A DNA stretch of 64,000 bases from Promethearchaeota archaeon (GTDB taxonomy: Archaea; Asgardarchaeota; Lokiarchaeia; Sigyniarchaeales; SOKP01). The translations under genes and the position numbers were made by a program. The stretch covers positions 60,686 through 124,685 of the forward strand of contig JAHPZI010000001.1 in assembly GCA_019058295.1 (NCBI GenBank), read 5' to 3'. This document shows positions 1 through 8,638 of the stretch, one piece after another; position 1 is the stretch's first letter, and each line of letters opens with the position of its first letter. Under the pieces are notes generated by a model that ran no database searches, had not been told where the DNA came from, and worked only from the letters and a program-made list of their open reading frames with translations.

Positions 1-1
1 C

Positions 2-1138
2 CATTCAGATATCAATTTTACTGAATTAAAAAAAGCTATACAGGATCATAATATTAATGAAGCTGTTTTTGACAATATTTATGAGGTAAATTATCGCGAT
101 GATGTGGTTAAAATTGGAGATGTAGTGAGTTCGTTTGGAGACCGAAGTATTTTCACACATCAGCAGGATTTACAAAAATTAAATATCCCGATCTATAGCT
201 GGGCTTCATGGTTAGATGCGAATTTTGCGGATGTTGTTATCGAACGTTTTTTGAATTTGACAAATCCCCAGATTGCTATTATTGGTGATTGGAATCATGG
301 CGCCCATCTTCCAGCTAATCCATTTGATCCATCACGAGCAGCGGTAGTCCCTTCTCCGCATGAGCGTATTAAAACTGAAATTAGCTTTTTCAATAAAGTT
401 CTAAAAGGAAATTTTTCCGAAAAAACCTTATACTACTATACGATGGGTGAAGAGAGGTGGAAAAAATCAGAAATTTGGCCTCCATTAGGTCAGACTTTGC
501 AGAGATGGTATTTACAAGAGAATAATGGTTTTTCTAAAGAGGAACCTGAAGCAAATGAAGGAGCAGACGATTATAAGGTCAATTATAGAGCAACCACCGG
601 TTTTTTTAATCGTTGGATGGGACCTGCTGGTACGCCTATTAGATATACCACTAGAACAAAAGACGATGAAAAATTACTTTTATATACGAGCCTTCCTTTA
701 GAAAATGATTTAGAAATAACCGGAAATCCAATAATTACTTTATATCTTTCTTCAACACATGAAGATGGAGCAGTATTCGTCTACTTAGAAGATGTTGATG
801 AAGAGGGTAATGTAACTTATTTTACTGATGGAAACTTGCGATTAATCCATAGAAAAATATCATCAGAGAAACCCCCCTATAAAACACTTATCCCCTATCA
901 TACATTTTTGAAAAAAGATGCTCTTCCACTAGTTCCGAATGAGGTTTCAGAAATAAAATTTGGCTTACATGCAACTTCTGTTTTAGTTAAGAAAGGTCAT
1001 AGAATTCGTTTAGCAATTGCAGGGGCAGATAAAGAGGTTTTTAAACGCTATCCTGCTAAAGGAAAACCCATAATTACCATTGAACGGAATAAAAAAAATC
1101 CGTCTTTTATTGATATTCCAATTATAAATAGAGAGTAA
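2..1138 (+). CDS. CocE/NonD (S15-type) alpha/beta hydrolase, C-terminal part
   Basis: The frame is open to the left edge, so this is the 3' part of a larger gene; its start and the catalytic serine lie outside the window. The visible part begins in the hydrolase domain. SWLDA (Asp near visible residue 72) and IGDWNHG (His near 99) match the catalytic Asp and His of cocaine-esterase-like enzymes. From about visible residue 190 a beta-rich jelly-roll follows (GNPIITLYLSS, VFVYLEDVDEEG, KKGHRIRLAIAGAD), as in the X-Pro dipeptidyl-peptidase C-terminal domain. The family hydrolyses esters or amides; the substrate cannot be told. A GTG at 104 is an internal codon, not the start. No signal peptide can be assessed. 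Confidence 0.85.
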   Translation, partial: HSDINFTELKKAIQDHNINEAVFDNIYEVNYRDDVVKIGDVVSSFGDRSIFTHQQDLQKLNIPIYSWASWLDANFADVVIERFLNLTNPQIAIIGDWNHGAHLPANPFDPSRAAVVPSPHERIKTEISFFNKVLKGNFSEKTLYYYTMGEERWKKSEIWPPLGQTLQRWYLQENNGFSKEEPEANEGADDYKVNYRATTGFFNRWMGPAGTPIRYTTRTKDDEKLLLYTSLPLENDLEITGNPIITLYLSSTHEDGAVFVYLEDVDEEGNVTYFTDGNLRLIHRKISSEKPPYKTLIPYHTFLKKDALPLVPNEVSEIKFGLHATSVLVKKGHRIRLAIAGADKEVFKRYPAKGKPIITIERNKKNPSFIDIPIINRE

Positions 1139-1169
1139 AAAATAAAAATTTAATAATTAAAAAGAAGAG

Positions 1170-1556
1170 ATGATTAAAATGGAAGAGTTTTTTCCAAAAT
1201 TGAGTGATATATTCAATGAAAAAATAGAAATCAGAGAAAATAAAGAACAATTATTAATTGAATTGAAAATAAATAAAGAAGATCTTATTCCTGGAGATTT
1301 AGGGAAACCTAATGAGGTAAAAGAAATGATAAGAAAGTTTGGTGGAGTTAAAGAAGATATATCGATGGACGTTGCCGTTGATGAAAAAGCCAATATCATT
1401 ACTATAAAATTGCAAAATAATGAAGATTTTGAAACAATAAGTACTGCTATGAAAAATCTGTGGGAACGAGCATCCAATCTTTTAATAGAAGCCTTTAGTG
1501 TGGAACCAGGAACAGTTGGAAAATTTAAAGATCTTGGAGACTTTGATGAGAATTAA
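1170..1556 (+). CDS. hypothetical acidic protein (128 aa)
   Basis: Not recognised. A small charged protein without membrane segments or cysteines. It looks like an alpha/beta fold: a helix at the N-terminus, an amphipathic strand (LLIELKINKEDLIPGD), a helix (NEVKEMIRKFGG) and a strand (NIITIKLQNN), ending in an acidic tail. It starts 31 bases after the upstream hydrolase on the same strand, with AAGAAGAG before the ATG, so the two are probably co-transcribed. A second ATG lies three codons in (MIKM). No function is assigned. The alternating charged strand pattern and normal codon use make it a credible gene. Confidence 0.65.
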   Translation: MIKMEEFFPKLSDIFNEKIEIRENKEQLLIELKINKEDLIPGDLGKPNEVKEMIRKFGGVKEDISMDVAVDEKANIITIKLQNNEDFETISTAMKNLWERASNLLIEAFSVEPGTVGKFKDLGDFDEN

Positions 1557-1598
1557 TAAAGCACTAGTCAAGATTCCCGTTCGAAAGTAAATTAAATA

Positions 1599-2558
1599 TT
1601 AATTATTCAAAATCCATTGATTAGTGCCAACTTCAACAATTTTTTCTTTTTTTACAAGTTCAGCAATATGACTCATAATCATATTATGTTCGAAAAAATA
1701 AATTATACTTCTACGGTTATCTTTAAAGGGTTTAATATAATTTTCACTAAAAAACAACCCTTTAAAAATCAAATCATCTAATCCTTTAGGGGTGTTCGTA
1801 TCAAACATATTAAGTAGTTTATTTTCATATTCATTTATTTTTATTAGAAGCTTGTTAAAGATTTCGGGTTGTTTTTCGAAAATAGTAGGGCCGTGTCCGC
1901 TTGCGATGATATAATCATCATTTAGATAAATATTCTCGATCTTTTTAATGGATTCTCTTACAGTTTTTATATCACTATATTTAAAGCCATACCAAGCACC
2001 CATTTTTGTTAGGCCAATATCAGCAACGAATAAGATTTTTCTTTTTTTTTCACGTTTATCCTCTATGGAGAACGCTGTGTGACCGGGGGAATGTCCTGGA
2101 GTATGTATTGTTTTCAGATGTATACTATCAAATTCATATTCCGTTCCAGGGTTAAACCCTATTACAGAGTTTAATTCTTTAAAATTTAATTCTTTAAAGG
2201 CAAACTTCTTAAAATCCTCTCCAATTCCATAATCGAATGTCCCATTATCCCTAACAAAGTTATTAAAATCTAATAAATACTTATCTTCTGGAATTGGACA
2301 ATAAAACTTAATGTTAGGATTATTTTCTTCATAAAAATGCAAATTATAAACATGATCTAGATGTACATGAGAGACAAAATATGCTTCTATTGGATCTTTT
2401 AGTAATTTTTTAATTTCCTTTTCATAAAAGCAATTGCAATCAATTAATATGCTTCCCAAATTCTTATTTTTAATTAAAATGCCTTGACATTTAAACCAAA
2501 ATGGAGTATTTGAATACACAAGAAATATATCATCGACTAGTTTTTCATAAATCAACAT
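1599..2558 (-). CDS. MBL-fold metallo-hydrolase
   Basis: Metallo-beta-lactamase-fold hydrolase, probably with a binuclear metal site in the cytoplasm. The metal motif HxHxDH is present (VSHVHLDHVYNLH, around residue 85), followed by TIHTPGHSPGHTAFS (third His), an Asp in FVADIGL and a late His in ASGHGPTIF, the full set of MBL ligands. The C-terminal 80 residues are helical and resemble the winged-helix tail of the glyoxalase II/beta-CASP-like hydrolase group. Length (319 aa) suits the family. It is convergent with the upstream genes and has its own promoter region. Substrate unknown: thioester, lactone or organophosphate are all possible. Confidence 0.88.
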   Translation of the reverse strand: MLIYEKLVDDIFLVYSNTPFWFKCQGILIKNKNLGSILIDCNCFYEKEIKKLLKDPIEAYFVSHVHLDHVYNLHFYEENNPNIKFYCPIPEDKYLLDFNNFVRDNGTFDYGIGEDFKKFAFKELNFKELNSVIGFNPGTEYEFDSIHLKTIHTPGHSPGHTAFSIEDKREKKRKILFVADIGLTKMGAWYGFKYSDIKTVRESIKKIENIYLNDDYIIASGHGPTIFEKQPEIFNKLLIKINEYENKLLNMFDTNTPKGLDDLIFKGLFFSENYIKPFKDNRRSIIYFFEHNMIMSHIAELVKKEKIVEVGTNQWILNN

Positions 2559-2886
2559 ATAATAAAAGAAAGGGTTAAATCCAAATTAAATTAATTATTA
2601 TGCTCAAAAAATTTATTGAATTCTTCTTAAATATTATATTCTTGAACAAATTATATCAAGCTATAAATCTCATTAGAAATAATTATGAATTAATTCCGTA
2701 AAATTAATAAAAAATCGATAGTAAATGCTTTAATAAAAGAATGAAAAGGGGGAAAAAAAGGAGAAATAACCAAATATATAAATATCTTTATATCTTAAGA
2801 GTAAAATGTAGATATAAACAATTAATTACTATTAAAAAACCAATTAAAAAACATTAGTATATTTGGTTTTGAGGGATTGTGATAGA
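2559..2886. other. intergenic region, divergent promoters
   Basis: About 330 AT-rich bases between divergent genes. An archaeal TATA-like element (AATATATAAATAT, near 2773-2785) lies about 100 bases before the zinc-finger gene on the plus strand. No RNA gene, repeat or credible ORF is seen. Confidence 0.35.
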
Positions 2887-3174
2887 ATGGCTTTATATTG
2901 TTATTATTGTGGTTCAGAGATCACCTGGAAAAGAAGGAGAATTGTCCATGTTAATATTTGCCAAAAAACACCTATTACTCACTTCTGTAACCAAGATTGC
3001 AAATTAAATTGGATTTTTAATAGACCCAATATAAAGCCTGATAAAAATAGCACTGGTAATTGGGTTAACCAAAAAGTTGAATCTATTTTTGATATGGAAG
3101 GAATAGAGGATGAATCAGACGAAGTAGTGAAGTATCTAAAAGATAATAATTTAAGAATCCTTAGGGAAGCTTGA
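2887..3174 (+). CDS. small TRASH/MYM-like zinc-finger protein
   Basis: A 95-residue protein with an N-terminal treble-clef-type zinc finger: YCYYCGSEITW gives the first Cys pair, NICQ a further Cys, and HFCNQDCKLNW the second pair, a pattern like TRASH/MYM-type zinc fingers. The rest is acidic and probably helical. The open frame begins at a TTG at 2863, but the ATG at 2887 is preferred because GAGG lies 12 bases upstream and the finger starts immediately after it. The neighbours (MBL hydrolase, dehalogenase) give no clue to the role. Such domains often bind metal or mediate protein contacts. Function unknown. Confidence 0.7.
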   Translation: MALYCYYCGSEITWKRRRIVHVNICQKTPITHFCNQDCKLNWIFNRPNIKPDKNSTGNWVNQKVESIFDMEGIEDESDEVVKYLKDNNLRILREA

Positions 3175-3187
3175 ATAATAGAATTAA

Positions 3188-4081
3188 TTATGGATTATTT
3201 TTCATAAACTCTATGATAACCTTCGCCAGCTCAGGACCTTTATCCTCCTGTACAAAATGGGAGGCGTCTTTAATCGTTGGGTGTTTTAGTCCTTGAGTAC
3301 CTGGAACAAGTTTTTGCCAAAGTATATACCCCCCTGCAGTGATCGGATCTTTATCTGAAAACGCTGTTAAAAACGGTTTTTCCCATTTTTTAAATTGTTC
3401 CCATGCGCTTGTATTTGCTTCGAACTCTGGATCATCCTTACTAATTGGGACTAAAGATGGCATGATTCGTGCGCCTGCTTTGTAAGTATCATCAGGAAAT
3501 GGAGCATCGTATCCTTTTAAAATATCCTTTGATAATTTGGTGAATGTCCCCCCTTGGATGATACGTTTAATGTCAAGTTTAGTAACCACCCTAGAAAATT
3601 CCCGCCATCGAAGAAATGGCTTAGGCATGCTTTGCGCACCTGTGGGTAATCCTCCATTTGATAATACAATTCTATTAAATCGTTCCTGATTTTCAATAGC
3701 AACTCTTAATCCTATTAAAGATCCCCAATCTTGACAAAATAACGTAATATTTTGAAGATCAAGAGATTTTACTAATTTTGTCATCCATTCTACATGTTTG
3801 CGGTAAGTATGGTCGCTTTGTTCACTAGGTTTATCAGAACGACCGAATCCTACCAAATCTGGTGCCACGGTTCTATAGCCAGCTTTCACGAAAATAGGTA
3901 TCATATGTCTGTATAAGAAGGACCACGAAGGCTCACCATGCATTAGTAAAACAACTTCGGCGTCTTTCGGTCCTTCATCCACATAGTGAATTCGGATATC
4001 ATCCACTTCTAAATAGCGGGGTTCATAGGGAAAATCGGGGAGATTTTCAAACCTTTCGTCGGGTGTTCGTAATAATTTCAT
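3188..4081 (-). CDS. haloalkane dehalogenase-like alpha/beta hydrolase
   Basis: Alpha/beta hydrolase of the haloalkane dehalogenase family (subfamily I type). The oxyanion/halide loop HGEPSW is at residues 48-53. The nucleophile elbow CQDWGS carries an Asp nucleophile (D118) followed by the halide-binding Trp (W119). FSDKDPIT supplies the acid and DASHFVQED the catalytic His near residue 277. PDLVGFGRSDKP is also typical. At 297 residues it is full length, and the ATG start fits the family N-terminus (FPYEPRYLEVDDIRIHYVDEG). Known members release halide and alcohol from haloalkanes, but many archaeal members may act on other esters or epoxides, so substrate is an inference. Single gene, convergent with the zinc-finger gene. 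Confidence 0.88.
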   Translation of the reverse strand: MKLLRTPDERFENLPDFPYEPRYLEVDDIRIHYVDEGPKDAEVVLLMHGEPSWSFLYRHMIPIFVKAGYRTVAPDLVGFGRSDKPSEQSDHTYRKHVEWMTKLVKSLDLQNITLFCQDWGSLIGLRVAIENQERFNRIVLSNGGLPTGAQSMPKPFLRWREFSRVVTKLDIKRIIQGGTFTKLSKDILKGYDAPFPDDTYKAGARIMPSLVPISKDDPEFEANTSAWEQFKKWEKPFLTAFSDKDPITAGGYILWQKLVPGTQGLKHPTIKDASHFVQEDKGPELAKVIIEFMKNNP

Positions 4082-4269
4082 TTTTTTTCTTCTCTATTTG
4101 ATTATTAACTTTTTCTTTATATGTTAAGTTATTAAAATACTATATTATCATATAAATCCAATAGGTATTTATCTAACTTTGTTTTGGGGAGTTAATGCTT
4201 CGATTGCTACCCATCTCAAAATAATAAATAATTAAAAAGAAAAAAATTTGATTTAATTTTAATTTTATT

Positions 4270-6372
4270 TTACCGTTTGATTTTTAACCGTCTTTTAATC
4301 AATATAGCGGAAATCACAGAAACTGCACCGATTGCAGATATCGCAGAGATAAGACCTACAACTAATAGTAAATTTTCTTCAGGTTTTCCATCATCATCAT
4401 CGTCATCACCAATACCCGGTTGAGGTGAGGGCTGAGGTTGAGGCTTAGTTTTATCCACAGTTTCAGGATCTACTGTGATAAAAATTTCGAAATCTTTTTG
4501 GTCAAAACCAAGTGCAGTGATGTTCCCCATTAATATTATATGATCTTCGCCAGGTTCGACAGTTATAGGGATTAAAGATATACTATAATTTCCATCTCCA
4601 ATGGGAACAATGTCTCCCGAAACATCAGTTCCGTTCCAATTAAGCGACCAAACTGCACCCTCAATTCCTTGAGTAGGGTCACTCGCATCAAACACGTAAA
4701 ATGTCATATTAAAATAATTATCCGAATAAAATTGGTCTACAATATCCATACATAATTTGGAAACTTCTGCTTCTACTGCTAGTTCCATTTCGAAATATTT
4801 ATCTCCATAATATTTTGCGGTGACTGTCATATTAAATAAGATTGGATCTTCGCCAGGGGCAACAAGTTCCGGTGTTAGCGATACCTTATATAAACCAATT
4901 CCAAGTTTCTCGATGTCATTTGAAGGTACATCCTCTCCGTTCCACCACATTTGCATAGAGTCGATGTTAAAATCAATATCCCAATCATAAAAAATATCAA
5001 ACCCACTACTAATCTTGATATAAATAACAAATTCTGTTGTCGAAAACGATTGGTTAACAACTTCTACACAAATGCTAGGTGCTGAAGTCAGTTTAAGGTT
5101 AAGATCAAAAGTATTAAGAGTTCCATCGTCATTCATAAAATCTCCACCCCTTACTATTATATTTCTTTCAACTATATTATTGTCAGCGGAAAAAACTAGT
5201 TCTATTCCATACCAATCATTAAAATATAAATAATTTCCCGTAATTTCATTGTCATCATGACCTATCACTATCCCATCTTGAAGATTATTGTTAATGATGT
5301 TTCCCAAAATTTTATTATTATCTCCTCCAATTACCATCCCAAAATTTTGGTCATTTGTATTGGTATTACTTGCGGTGTTTCCCGAAATTATGTTGTTGTC
5401 GCAAGTGCTTACCGTTTCTATCCCGTTTTCCCCATTATCGTTTGCAGAATTTTCTGAAATTGTGTTGTTGTCGCAATAATCATCTAAAAATATCCCATCT
5501 AAAAGATTATTATTAGCTGTGTTCCCCGAAATTGTGTTGTTGTCGCAATAATAGAGATAGATTCCGTATTGAACATTATAGTTTGCGGTGTTTCCCGAAA
5601 TTGTGTTGTTGTCGCAATAATCATATAATACGATTCCATATCGCTTGTTATTATTTACGGTATTATTAGCAATTGTGTTGTTATCACATCCACTCTCTAT
5701 TTGAATTCCATCATTGCCTACAGCAGCATCAGAATAGCTAAAATTATTTTTTGTAATGATATTAAAATCACAATCATCTTGTAATCTTAATCCAGAATCC
5801 AAATTACCCGTTCCATTATTTTTTGTTATGGTATTATTACGGCATCCAACGCTCAAACAAATTCCATTATTGATGTTGTTTGAGACATTATTCCCAATAA
5901 TCGTACCATTACATGTATTTTCCAGTTTAATACCCCCATCATAACCACTATAACCACCACCCCTACCCGCATTGTACACCGTACAATTTCTAATCTTAAA
6001 TAAGATATTTTTAGAATTATTTATAAAAATTCCTGAATCCCGTCCCGTTGCGTCAACGGTTACATTCTCGATTATATAATATCCATCTTCAAAATAACAC
6101 CAATCATAAGTACTATTTGTTAGCGACCAGTTATTAGGGATGCTCCCGTCAATATGAATAAAGGTTTCCGTCCAAGAACCCGAGTTTTTCGGTCTTTTTT
6201 CACTAATCTCGTCTCTAATTTCCACCTTATTGTCAATATTCTCTTGGTAATTGCTTAAATTATGAGTACTAAGCGTCAAATTAATAGTGCTAATAGTTGA
6301 TATGGCAAAAATTATTCCTAAAACTAATAGAGTTTTCATTGCTTTTTGTTTAGATTTCATTTTTAATTTCAC
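4270..6372 (-). CDS. secreted, membrane-anchored right-handed beta-helix protein (NosD-like)
   Basis: A 700-residue surface protein. The N-terminus has a short basic region followed by a hydrophobic signal segment (residues about 12-33). Residues about 100-410 form many PbH1-type rungs with the repeated pattern DNNTISGNTANNN, the right-handed parallel beta-helix seen in NosD/CASH proteins. Two to three beta-sandwich repeats follow (each ending VAPGEDPI or VEPGEDHI), then a Pro/Asp-rich linker with a run of Asp, one transmembrane helix and a basic RRLKIKR tail. It is thus anchored with the bulk outside the cell. Beta-helices of this kind bind or cleave polysaccharides; no catalytic residues can be assigned, so an adhesin or S-layer-associated role is equally likely. 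Confidence 0.85.
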   Translation of the reverse strand: MKLKMKSKQKAMKTLLVLGIIFAISTISTINLTLSTHNLSNYQENIDNKVEIRDEISEKRPKNSGSWTETFIHIDGSIPNNWSLTNSTYDWCYFEDGYYIIENVTVDATGRDSGIFINNSKNILFKIRNCTVYNAGRGGGYSGYDGGIKLENTCNGTIIGNNVSNNINNGICLSVGCRNNTITKNNGTGNLDSGLRLQDDCDFNIITKNNFSYSDAAVGNDGIQIESGCDNNTIANNTVNNNKRYGIVLYDYCDNNTISGNTANYNVQYGIYLYYCDNNTISGNTANNNLLDGIFLDDYCDNNTISENSANDNGENGIETVSTCDNNIISGNTASNTNTNDQNFGMVIGGDNNKILGNIINNNLQDGIVIGHDDNEITGNYLYFNDWYGIELVFSADNNIVERNIIVRGGDFMNDDGTLNTFDLNLKLTSAPSICVEVVNQSFSTTEFVIYIKISSGFDIFYDWDIDFNIDSMQMWWNGEDVPSNDIEKLGIGLYKVSLTPELVAPGEDPILFNMTVTAKYYGDKYFEMELAVEAEVSKLCMDIVDQFYSDNYFNMTFYVFDASDPTQGIEGAVWSLNWNGTDVSGDIVPIGDGNYSISLIPITVEPGEDHIILMGNITALGFDQKDFEIFITVDPETVDKTKPQPQPSPQPGIGDDDDDDGKPEENLLLVVGLISAISAIGAVSVISAILIKRRLKIKR
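5374..5720 (-). repeat. imperfect tandem repeats coding for beta-helix rungs
   Basis: Within the beta-helix gene, a block around GAAATTGTGTTGTTGTCGCAA recurs about every 69-72 bases (near 5386, 5457, 5530 and 5597 on the plus strand). Each unit codes for one helix rung of 23-24 residues. The near identity of some copies at the DNA level points to recent tandem duplication or conversion. Confidence 0.75.
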
Positions 6373-6491
6373 CTATAAATTTTATAGATTAAATATAAAT
6401 TGACAAAGATGTATTTAATATTTTTGTAATAGGTGATTTAGAATTAAAATCAAGAAATTATATAAAAAAAGAGAGGTATAAAAAAAGAGAT

Positions 6492-7595
6492 TTAGAGCGT
6501 TTTTAATCTTGGAGGTGGTACAAAGACATTTCTAGGGTCAGTTCTTTCTAATGTTATTGCCTCTTCAGGGCAATGATAAGCACAAACGCCACATCCTATG
6601 CACCTATCCACGTCCACCTCTGCTTTATCATCATCATTTAATTCAATTGCTTCTGCATTACATTTTTCCACACATGTACCGCATCCAACGCAATCTTCTT
6701 CACTAATTTTTGCTAAATGAGTCGACCTGCTCATTAAAGGAATACCTCCGGCATAGTGATTATCGAAGGTACCACAACAACACTTACAACATTGGCACAT
6801 GCCTTCGATTTCTCTCATAGGATCTAATGCATTATGAAAAGCTTTATGGACTAATCCCGCTTCTTCACTCTCTTTCATAATTTTTAAAGCATCTTCTTTA
6901 GATATTTCTTCTGCAAAATTTTCTCTTATGAGATATTCAGCACCCTTACCAAAACCAAAGCAATTTTTACGTAGATCAGTAGTTTTGCACGGGTCATCAA
7001 TCAGATCCTTACGATGTCGGCAATAACAAGTCATTAAAGCAATTTTTTCCGTTTCTTCTAAAATCTTTGAAACTTCCTCTGTGGGGATAATTTTCTCTTG
7101 TTTAATATCAATCTCTTCCTCGACAGGTACAACTCTATCAATTGTTACACCAGCATCTTTAAGAGTTTTCATCATAAAATCATAATTCTCTTGAGTTCCT
7201 TTTACCATCTCACCGAAGAATTTTTGCCATAAGCTTGCGATTTTTTTAGTAGTGTCATTTGTTTCTCCACGCATAAGAGTAAATTCTAACATCCCCGGGA
7301 AAAATGGCGGGATACGATAAACCATAACACCCGTGCTTCTACTGGGGATTGCAGTGAGTCCTCCGCTGTGATTAAGATCTTTAATTATATTGTTTAAGGT
7401 CTCATCATCCAAATCTGTTATTTCTTTGATTTGATCGATGTTATAAGATGGTTTTTTTAATAAAAGAAGAAATTTAGCTTGTTCTTCAGTGATAACCATT
7501 TTTAAAATTTCAATAACAGTGTCATTTACCGGCATCGGAAAAGTACCAGCTTTTATAAATCTTCTCGCAACTTTATACCATAATTTTTCTGACAT
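6492..7595 (-). CDS. winged-helix plus 4Fe-4S ferredoxin-domain protein
   Basis: A 367-residue iron-sulfur protein. Residues about 30-100 look like a helix-turn-helix domain (TEEQAKFLLLLKKPSYNIDQIKEI followed by a wing). A Cys-rich centre follows (TCYCRHRK, PCKTT, NCFGFG around residues 190-220), then GMCQCCKCCC. The C-terminus is a 2[4Fe-4S] ferredoxin with CVGCGTCVEKC and CIGCGVCAYHCP. Related archaeal and bacterial proteins with this CxCR...C...C..FG pattern are annotated only as 4Fe-4S proteins. It could transfer electrons to a partner oxidoreductase or sense redox state through the N-terminal domain. The next gene downstream encodes an ICMT-like methyltransferase on the same strand, but the two are more likely independent. 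Confidence 0.8.
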   Translation of the reverse strand: MSEKLWYKVARRFIKAGTFPMPVNDTVIEILKMVITEEQAKFLLLLKKPSYNIDQIKEITDLDDETLNNIIKDLNHSGGLTAIPSRSTGVMVYRIPPFFPGMLEFTLMRGETNDTTKKIASLWQKFFGEMVKGTQENYDFMMKTLKDAGVTIDRVVPVEEEIDIKQEKIIPTEEVSKILEETEKIALMTCYCRHRKDLIDDPCKTTDLRKNCFGFGKGAEYLIRENFAEEISKEDALKIMKESEEAGLVHKAFHNALDPMREIEGMCQCCKCCCGTFDNHYAGGIPLMSRSTHLAKISEEDCVGCGTCVEKCNAEAIELNDDDKAEVDVDRCIGCGVCAYHCPEEAITLERTDPRNVFVPPPRLKTL

Positions 7596-7650
7596 TTTTT
7601 TCTTATTCCTGATTTTTTTTTATTAAACTATATTAAAGCTATTTTATGTT

Positions 7651-8142
7651 TCAAAATAATTTAGGAATCCATTTTGGTACTTTTTTCTTGTATTCTAGAA
7701 ACTCATTGCCAAACATTTTTTCAAGCTTTTTTTCCTCGTAATTAACCATCCTATTATAAACAAAGAAAATGATTATGAAGAAAACAATGCTAATTATAGA
7801 AATTGATAATAAGAGAACTGCAACGTAAATTAAAAGAATACTAAGATATAATGGATTTCTAACACGACCCATTATTCCACTAGTTATAAGAGTATCTGAA
7901 GGTTCATTATGATCAAATAAAGTTTTGTGTGATAAATACATTATTATTAATGCTAAACCCAATACAGTTATGAATAAGATTATTCTGAGTATTAGTGGAA
8001 CAAAATTATTTAAGCAAACTGAAATCAGAAAAATCCAAGAATCTAAGACCCAAATTACAATAAAAATAATTGGTAATGATATTTGTAATAAATGCGAGTG
8101 CGGGATTTCTCGACTATCGTGATTATTATGTTTATCATTCAT
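7651..8142 (-). CDS. isoprenylcysteine carboxyl methyltransferase-like membrane protein
   Basis: A 163-residue integral membrane protein with about four to five hydrophobic helices. The diagnostic C-terminal half has RVRNPLYLS and the motif NYEEKKLEKMFGNEFLEYKKKVPKWIP, the SAM-binding signature of the ICMT/PEMT family (R-NP-Y, then E-E-L---FG-E-Y). Eukaryotic ICMT methylates prenylated Cys at CaaX ends, while prokaryotic relatives act on small molecules, lipids or unknown substrates. The soluble N-terminus is His-rich (KHNNHDSREIPHSH). Family confidence is high; substrate is unknown. Confidence 0.85.
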   Translation of the reverse strand: MNDKHNNHDSREIPHSHLLQISLPIIFIVIWVLDSWIFLISVCLNNFVPLILRIILFITVLGLALIIMYLSHKTLFDHNEPSDTLITSGIMGRVRNPLYLSILLIYVAVLLLSISIISIVFFIIIFFVYNRMVNYEEKKLEKMFGNEFLEYKKKVPKWIPKLF

Positions 8143-8294
8143 TTTTTATGGATCATCCTTTTTTATTTAAAATATTTACATATAGTACTGTGTGAATGAA
8201 TATTAGATCTTATAAAAATAATGATTTCTATCTAATTCTTATACATTCAAATATTATATCTATTAATTATTCATGAAAATTAGTAAAAGAAAAG

Positions 8295-8453
8295 ATGAAT
8301 GATAGAAAAAACCACGCTGACAATTGCGGTTGCGAACATCATTCGCATGAGGATCATGCCTCCCATCACATAGATGGTAAATGTCCTAGCGACTTATTTG
8401 TTGATAATCTAATAGAAATATTAAAAAAGGATTTTGAAAAAGATTCTGAATAA
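8295..8453 (+). CDS. small His/Cys-rich putative metal-binding protein (52 aa)
   Basis: A short open frame with a credible composition: residues 7-30 contain seven His and three Cys (NHADNCGCEHH, SHEDHASHH, GKC), followed by an amphipathic acidic helix (LFVDNLIEILKKDFEKD). The pattern suggests a metal chaperone or storage peptide for Ni, Zn or Co. It reads divergently from the ICMT-like gene, whose N-terminus is itself His-rich. The ATG lies after an AT-rich stretch without a strong ribosome-binding site. No homologue is recognised; the call rests on composition and an intact frame. Confidence 0.5.
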   Translation: MNDRKNHADNCGCEHHSHEDHASHHIDGKCPSDLFVDNLIEILKKDFEKDSE

Positions 8454-8638
8454 AAATAATAACTTTAAACGACTTCTATTTAAATTAGAAACAATATTTT
8501 TTTACAATAATTTTCCTATTTATTAATCATTGGAAACATACAAATATATAATTAGCATTAATTTATTTTTTATTAGTAAAATAAAGGCTAACTATTGATA
8601 ATATTTTAGAGAGCTTCTTTTTTTTAGGTTACAGACCT

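Noticed and set aside
2737..2854. A 38-codon Lys-rich frame before the zinc-finger gene
   Set aside because: Composition is typical of random AT-rich DNA, with no ribosome-binding site and overlap with the likely promoter.
5374..5720. Regularly spaced similar segments that look like a CRISPR array
   Set aside because: They are in frame within the beta-helix gene, the unit length matches helix rungs, and there are no unique spacers between identical repeats.
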